A stretch of DNA of 17,533 nt, taken from positions 1-17,533 of the forward strand of contig DMRR01000152.1 in the NCBI GenBank assembly GCA_003455275.1. Reading direction: 5' to 3'. The notes under the pieces were generated by a model. That model was not told the DNA's origin. It saw nothing but the letters and a program-made list of their open reading frames with translations, and did not search any database. The first letter of the stretch is position 1. Each line of letters opens with the position of its first letter. The stretch is from Bacteroidota bacterium. GTDB lineage: Bacteria > Bacteroidota > Bacteroidia > Chitinophagales > UBA10324. Shown in pieces: positions 14,134-17,533 of the stretch. The translations under genes were made by a program, and so were the position numbers.

Positions 14134-15008
14134 CTACAAGATGACTTTAAGACACCCGAAGTCAAATCAATCAAATACAACTTGCCACCAGTACCAAAAA
14201 CCTTTTCATCAGTGATAAGGAGATGAGAAGAATCCTTAAACAACACCGCCTCTTTCTGTGTAAGAGATCTAAATTGAAATTGCTTTGGTGCCACAGAAAA
14301 AAAATCGTTGGAACGAAATCCATGAAACAGAAAAACTGAAAAGTAGGTGAGAAGCACGAGTGAAGTATCCTGCCCGAGAATATCCGCTGAAGTAACCGGT
14401 TCATTTAAATAGAAACTATCAACCAGGTCTGCAGTAAAACTACCCCCGGTATCCGGAATGCGATATTGTTTGGTATATCCGGAATTCTTTGAAGTTGAAA
14501 TATTTTTTGTAAAGAGATAAAGAGAATCTCCTGAGTGAATAAATGCTTCGCAATCGAAATTCAGATTTGAATTGGAGGGCGGAAGGGCTGCCTGGTCCGG
14601 ATATTTAAAAGAAATTATTTCAGCAGAAGTTTTTCCGGATGAATACAAAATAGAATCATGATTAAGTTTTATAATTCTAAGATTGGTTCGGTCATTAAAA
14701 TTATTTCCAAAATCTCCGATGTAAATATTTCCGGAGTCATCGCGTGCAAGATCTTCCCAATCAATATTTTTTACATTTGAAATTATGAGCGTATCTAACA
14801 ATAGCCCCGACGAATTGAATCGATATAAAACCGGCCTACCGCCACTGTCGTTATGTGTCAAGTAAGAAATTGAATCTGCTTTTTCTATTCCGGAAGTTTC
14901 AACTGCGAAAGAACCTAATGAGCAAAGCGTTTGGGTATCCAGCAATTGGGCGCTTGATGAAAAGTCATATATGAGAGTAAAAAAAATAAACAGAAAACCA
15001 CACCTCAT
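13974..15008 (-). CDS. Secreted beta-propeller protein with a frame-shifted C-terminus
   Basis: This 344-codon frame begins with a signal peptide (MRCGFLFIFFTLIYDFSSSAQ, cleavage near residue 21). The body has the pattern of a common Bacteroidota secreted propeller family: VETSGIEKADSISYLTHNDSGG (about 36-57), KNIDWEDLARDDSGNIYIGDFGNN (about 80-103), FDCEAF (about 149-154), LYLFTKN and LLITDEKVFGTGGKLYLIDL (about 265-285). Such proteins usually end in a T9SS sorting domain. Here the last 55 residues are basic and unlike any such tail, while sorting-domain-like sequence lies in the next frame. The downstream part of the real gene therefore appears to be out of frame. It starts 4 nt after the flavin-reductase-like gene and ends 157 bp before the rimP-leader hairpin. 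The substrate and role are unknown. Confidence 0.7.
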   Translation of the reverse strand: MRCGFLFIFFTLIYDFSSSAQLLDTQTLCSLGSFAVETSGIEKADSISYLTHNDSGGRPVLYRFNSSGLLLDTLIISNVKNIDWEDLARDDSGNIYIGDFGNNFNDRTNLRIIKLNHDSILYSSGKTSAEIISFKYPDQAALPPSNSNLNFDCEAFIHSGDSLYLFTKNISTSKNSGYTKQYRIPDTGGSFTADLVDSFYLNEPVTSADILGQDTSLVLLTYFSVFLFHGFRSNDFFSVAPKQFQFRSLTQKEAVLFKDSSHLLITDEKVFGTGGKLYLIDLTSGVLKSSCRKKFYSISHSSHKCIYNQLLIFIRRKSLHRHHRQIRNRNNAVKRFDASDKNSK

Positions 15009-15012
15009 TCAA

Positions 15013-15921
15013 TCAGTGCTGCTCATGAAAATCCGGAAGCAATAAAATTTTCCAGGCGTCTGCCACCCGGCCTTCTTCGAGAAAATCCTTTGCCAAAAGA
15101 TGAAGATGGTTTTCCATACTTTCTTCATCCAATTGAAACCGCTCGAACACTTCCCGGACTTTTTCATCCTGACGAATAAGCGATACTTCATCCCAGGCCG
15201 GAAGAGAAGCGGCATTTCCGAGCTGGCCTAGATTATTTCCGGTAAGCACTTTACTCATTCGAATTCTTTCAGGAATAGAGTCAAAGCCTATTGCATGACT
15301 TCCGCTCGGTTTTGCCACTTCAAACACAGCGCCCCCGCTTGCGCGGCAATAAAAATCGCTACCCATGCGGGCAACTAAATCAATTTTGTGCGGATCAATT
15401 CTTCCATGTGCATCAAGAATATTTTCATTAATGTGCATGAGCAACATTTCGCAAATGATCAAGTTTGCTGCGCCACCCTCATTTCCCATTTCCTTTACTT
15501 CAACAACCCGACACTCCATTTGCACCGGAGATTCTTTTACTCTAAATGGTTTTACAATTTCAGATGCAGTTGGAGTGAAACCAGATTTCTCAAACTCATT
15601 TACACCTTTTGGGAACTCCACGCTTGAGAGCGACATCTGATGCACCATTTCGTAATTCACAGCATTGATCACAACTTCTTTTGTCTCGTAAATATTTTCA
15701 AGCGTGTGCTTAATGGTATTGTCGCGCACGCGGCGCGCCGGAGAGAAAATTAGGGTGGCAGGATTGGATCCGAACGCATTGAAAAAACTGAATGGAGAAA
15801 GATTTGGAACCCCATTTTTGTCAAGCGTACTGGCGAACGCAATAGGGCGCGGAGCTATGGCGCCGAGCAGGTAAGCATGAAGCTTTCCGGTCGAAACTTC
15901 TCCCGGTTTTATTTTCAGCAT
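15013..15921 (-). CDS. Flavin reductase-like (FMN-binding split-barrel) protein
   Basis: This 302-residue cytoplasmic protein has a flavin-reductase-type split barrel in its first ~200 residues: the N-terminal stretch AYLLGAIAPRPIAFAST (about 16-32), then GVPNLSPFSFFNAFGSNP (about 37-54), the nucleotide-facing FSPARRVRDNTIKHTLEN (about 59-76) and EVVINAV (about 82-88). The ~100 residues after it are a helical extension seen in longer members of the family. Members bind FMN and often use NAD(P)H, but substrates are mostly undefined, and no partner monooxygenase is encoded nearby. It lies 33 bp after the small secreted protein gene and 4 nt before the propeller gene, so these are probably cotranscribed, though a possible -7 box lies in the 33-bp gap. 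Confidence 0.88.
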   Translation of the reverse strand: MLKIKPGEVSTGKLHAYLLGAIAPRPIAFASTLDKNGVPNLSPFSFFNAFGSNPATLIFSPARRVRDNTIKHTLENIYETKEVVINAVNYEMVHQMSLSSVEFPKGVNEFEKSGFTPTASEIVKPFRVKESPVQMECRVVEVKEMGNEGGAANLIICEMLLMHINENILDAHGRIDPHKIDLVARMGSDFYCRASGGAVFEVAKPSGSHAIGFDSIPERIRMSKVLTGNNLGQLGNAASLPAWDEVSLIRQDEKVREVFERFQLDEESMENHLHLLAKDFLEEGRVADAWKILLLPDFHEQH

Positions 15922-15938
15922 GAGCAGAAATTTTTTTT

Positions 15939-15946
15939 CAAATGTA
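15939..15946 (-). promoter_or_regulatory. Possible -7 box before the flavin-reductase-like gene
   Basis: TACATTTG on the minus strand matches TAnnTTTG, the same octamer as the rimP candidate, and ends 17 nt before the ATG at 15921. No TTG occurs at 17-23 nt upstream, so this is a weak call. The gene may simply be read from upstream. Confidence 0.25.
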
Positions 15947-15954
15947 GCACCGGC

Positions 15955-16317
15955 TCAAAGTATTTCTTGCTTCCGCACATCATAGGTCAGATGCATTTGA
16001 TATGAATCGGTTTTGTCGCTCCACTCGGAGGAAAGAATTTCCTGGGAGTATTCACTTAGTTTCAGTTTAATTGCCTTCAAAAGCTGAGCATTGTTTTTCC
16101 AGTAATCAGAATACGGGTCAGTGTGAAGAATCTTAACATTAATAGCGCGCTGTCCGTCATTCAATAAAAAGCCAACATCTACACGAACCGTTTCAACGGC
16201 TGCTGTAGTGTCGGCTGTTGTTTGAGCATAGCACTTTGACAAGCCGTGAGTGAAAATAACCAAAGTCAAAGCGAACACAAAAAATGAAATGAGAATTGAA
16301 GAGAAAATTTTTTTCAT
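15955..16317 (-). CDS. Small secreted protein of unknown function
   Basis: This 120-residue protein has a Sec signal peptide: MKK, a hydrophobic core at about residues 6-24, and predicted cleavage after SKCYAQ near residue 32. The mature part is about 88 residues, mixed alpha/beta, with a Thr/Ala-rich start (TTADTTAAVET), VRVDVGFLLNDGQRAINVKI and HLTYDVRKQEIL at the end. I do not recognise the family. The Cys at residue 29 is not in a good lipobox. It lies 4 nt after the GT4 glycosyltransferase gene and 33 bp before the flavin-reductase-like gene on the same strand, so it is likely part of that transcript. A periplasmic location is the best guess. Confidence 0.65.
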   Translation of the reverse strand: MKKIFSSILISFFVFALTLVIFTHGLSKCYAQTTADTTAAVETVRVDVGFLLNDGQRAINVKILHTDPYSDYWKNNAQLLKAIKLKLSEYSQEILSSEWSDKTDSYQMHLTYDVRKQEIL

Positions 16318-16321
16318 ACAA

Positions 16322-17446
16322 CTATGATAAAGATTTAAGGATACACTGATACAATTTATCGGCGGTAAAATCCCAACTAAATTTTTTCGATTGTAAATTT
16401 CCTTTTGCAGTTAACTCTTTTCCAAGAGAGGCATTTGTTGCAATTTTCAACATTGCGTTTTCAATTTCGATTACCGACTCCGGATTTACAAGCAATGCAG
16501 CATCGCCGGCAACTTCGGGCATAGAAGAAACTGAGGAAGTAATGACAGGGATTCCGGAATTCATCGCCTCAAGAATCGGAATCCCAAAACCTTCAAACAA
16601 AGAAGTATAAGTTAGCGCGGCAGCTGATGCCATGATTCTGCTAAGTTCCCGCTGCGGAAGGTGCCCCAGAAAAATTACATCGTCGCGATAACGCATGCGC
16701 GAATGGGTTTGCATTGCTTCATCGGTGTCCCATGCCTTTCGGCCAGCAACCACCAGCTTGAAGTCAGAATTAATATCAGACCGGAATTTATCGAAAGCCT
16801 GAAAAAGGCGGCCGACATTCTTTCGCGGATGTATGGCTCCGGCATAAATGAAGTAAGGCGCACCACCAGAGATTTTCATTCTGACTTCGTGCTGTTCGGC
16901 TTCTTTCAGCGGAAAGTATGCCTCATTGCTTCCATTATGCGTAACATCAATTTTATCCGGAGAAATATTGTAGCGAAAAGCAATATCGGTTTTAGTGAAA
17001 GAAGAAACGGCCGCAATCCGATTTGCGCGCCGGGCAAATTTGGGAACAAAATACTTGTAATATTTCAGTGTCAGCCAATCGACATGATTATTGAAATGCT
17101 CGAAAGCCAAATCGTGTATTACCAGCACCTGGGGCGTTTTTGCTGAGAGCGACAGGTAGCCATCTGTTGAAAGAAAAACATCGGGCTTGATTTTTCTGAG
17201 TGCAGAAGGAACGGCATACTCAAACCATGCATACCATAAAAAAGGATGACGGGCCGGAGGAAACAACACATGCGGCACTACATTTTTTGCAAAAATGAAT
17301 TCTTCTGAAAAATTTCTGTCGAATAAAAAATGAAACTCATGCTCCGGATGCGCGAGCACCATTCTCTTCACAGATTCATAAGTAAACCAGCCGATCCCTT
17401 CTAACTTATCCTTCAGTAAAAAGCGGGTATTAACTGCAATCTTCAT
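16322..17446 (-). CDS. Family 4 glycosyltransferase (GT-B fold)
   Basis: This 374-residue retaining glycosyltransferase is likely to act in surface polysaccharide or LPS synthesis at the inner membrane. The N-terminal Rossmann half starts MKIAVNTRFLLKDKLEGIGWF, where the Gly-rich loop meets the donor, and includes VLVIHDLAFEHF (about 108-119) and AAVSSFTKTDI (about 145-155). The C-terminal half has YAGAIHPRKNVGRLFQAF (about 201-218), the donor-binding basic segment, and LFEGFGIPILEAMNSG with the E-x7-E pair (about E285 and E293). The longer frame to 17491 is rejected, since MKIAV is the standard GT4 start and its ATG overlaps the preceding gene's TGA (ATGA). The sugar and acceptor are unknown. 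Confidence 0.93.
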   Translation of the reverse strand: MKIAVNTRFLLKDKLEGIGWFTYESVKRMVLAHPEHEFHFLFDRNFSEEFIFAKNVVPHVLFPPARHPFLWYAWFEYAVPSALRKIKPDVFLSTDGYLSLSAKTPQVLVIHDLAFEHFNNHVDWLTLKYYKYFVPKFARRANRIAAVSSFTKTDIAFRYNISPDKIDVTHNGSNEAYFPLKEAEQHEVRMKISGGAPYFIYAGAIHPRKNVGRLFQAFDKFRSDINSDFKLVVAGRKAWDTDEAMQTHSRMRYRDDVIFLGHLPQRELSRIMASAAALTYTSLFEGFGIPILEAMNSGIPVITSSVSSMPEVAGDAALLVNPESVIEIENAMLKIATNASLGKELTAKGNLQSKKFSWDFTADKLYQCILKSLS

Positions 17447-17533
17447 CGGGTGAAAACTATGTTGTCTGATTCCAGATTTCGTAGTCGGCAAAAATGCTCA
17501 GCATCATCGCTTATAAAAAGATTTCCTGAATCA
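17443..17533 (-). CDS. C-terminal end of an unidentified gene (cut by window edge)
   Basis: On the minus strand a frame is open from the window edge for 29 codons to a TGA at 17445-17443, ending NLESDNIVFTR. Its stop overlaps the ATG of the glycosyltransferase gene by four bases (ATGA), the usual arrangement for coupled genes, which is the main reason to call it real. Too little is visible to name it. Given its neighbour, another polysaccharide gene is likely but unproven. Confidence 0.5.
   Translation of the reverse strand, partial: DSGNLFISDDAEHFCRLRNLESDNIVFTR

Noticed and set aside
17447..17491. Upstream extension of the GT4 glycosyltransferase to 17491
   Set aside because: MKIAVNTR is the normal family start, and the preceding frame ends exactly at that ATG.

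Overview
The window looks like a chromosomal segment of a member of the Bacteroidota, probably environmental or from a metagenome. The evidence is: AT-rich intergenic DNA with almost no Shine-Dalgarno sequences; Bacteroidota-type promoters (TTG, about 19-21 bp, TAnnTTTG); a long IF-2 with a charged, repeat-bearing N-terminal region; an outer-membrane beta-barrel protein and an LVIVD-repeat lipoprotein; the remains of a type IX secretion (T9SS) sorting tail; and a MeaB/biotin-carrier pair typical of the methylmalonyl-CoA route. No tRNA, rRNA, CRISPR array, insertion sequence or phage gene was seen. This is mostly core-genome content.

Layout. 1-1518 (+): the C-terminal half of the ferrous iron permease FeoB, then a single-domain response regulator broken by a one-base shift at an A9 tract. 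1530-2832 (-): a biotin carboxyl carrier protein and a secreted beta-barrel protein. 2967-4268 (+): an LVIVD-repeat lipoprotein ending in an intrinsic terminator, followed by 484 bp of AT-rich DNA between convergent genes. 6528-4753 (-): an ECF sigma factor, its RsrA-like anti-sigma factor and the GTPase MeaB as one tight operon. 6574-8549 (+): an O-antigen ligase/polymerase-like membrane protein overlapping a family 2 glycosyltransferase. 8878-8615 (-): an RRM RNA-binding protein with a strong promoter, a long leader and a strong terminator. 13788-9076 (-): rimP-nusA-infB, the conserved translation/transcription operon. 17533-13974 (-): a cluster holding the end of an unidentified gene, a GT4 glycosyltransferase, a small secreted protein, a flavin-reductase-fold protein and a secreted beta-propeller whose T9SS tail has shifted out of frame.

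How the genes fit together. The biotin carrier and MeaB both point to propionyl-CoA/methylmalonyl-CoA/succinyl-CoA metabolism, although the carboxylase and mutase subunits are not here. The membrane protein and the glycosyltransferases belong to surface-polysaccharide or LPS assembly. The sigma/anti-sigma pair resembles thiol-stress modules.

Most notable observations. A textbook intrinsic terminator lies in the leader just 12 nt before the rimP start codon, so every rimP-nusA-infB transcript must cross it; this suggests attenuation, possibly involving NusA itself. A perfect hairpin lies between nusA and infB. The anti-sigma factor has Glu where the RsrA zinc-binding His is expected. Two reading frames are broken at homopolymers, and in each case the conserved residues reappear in the adjacent frame. 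I found no clearly new multi-gene system.
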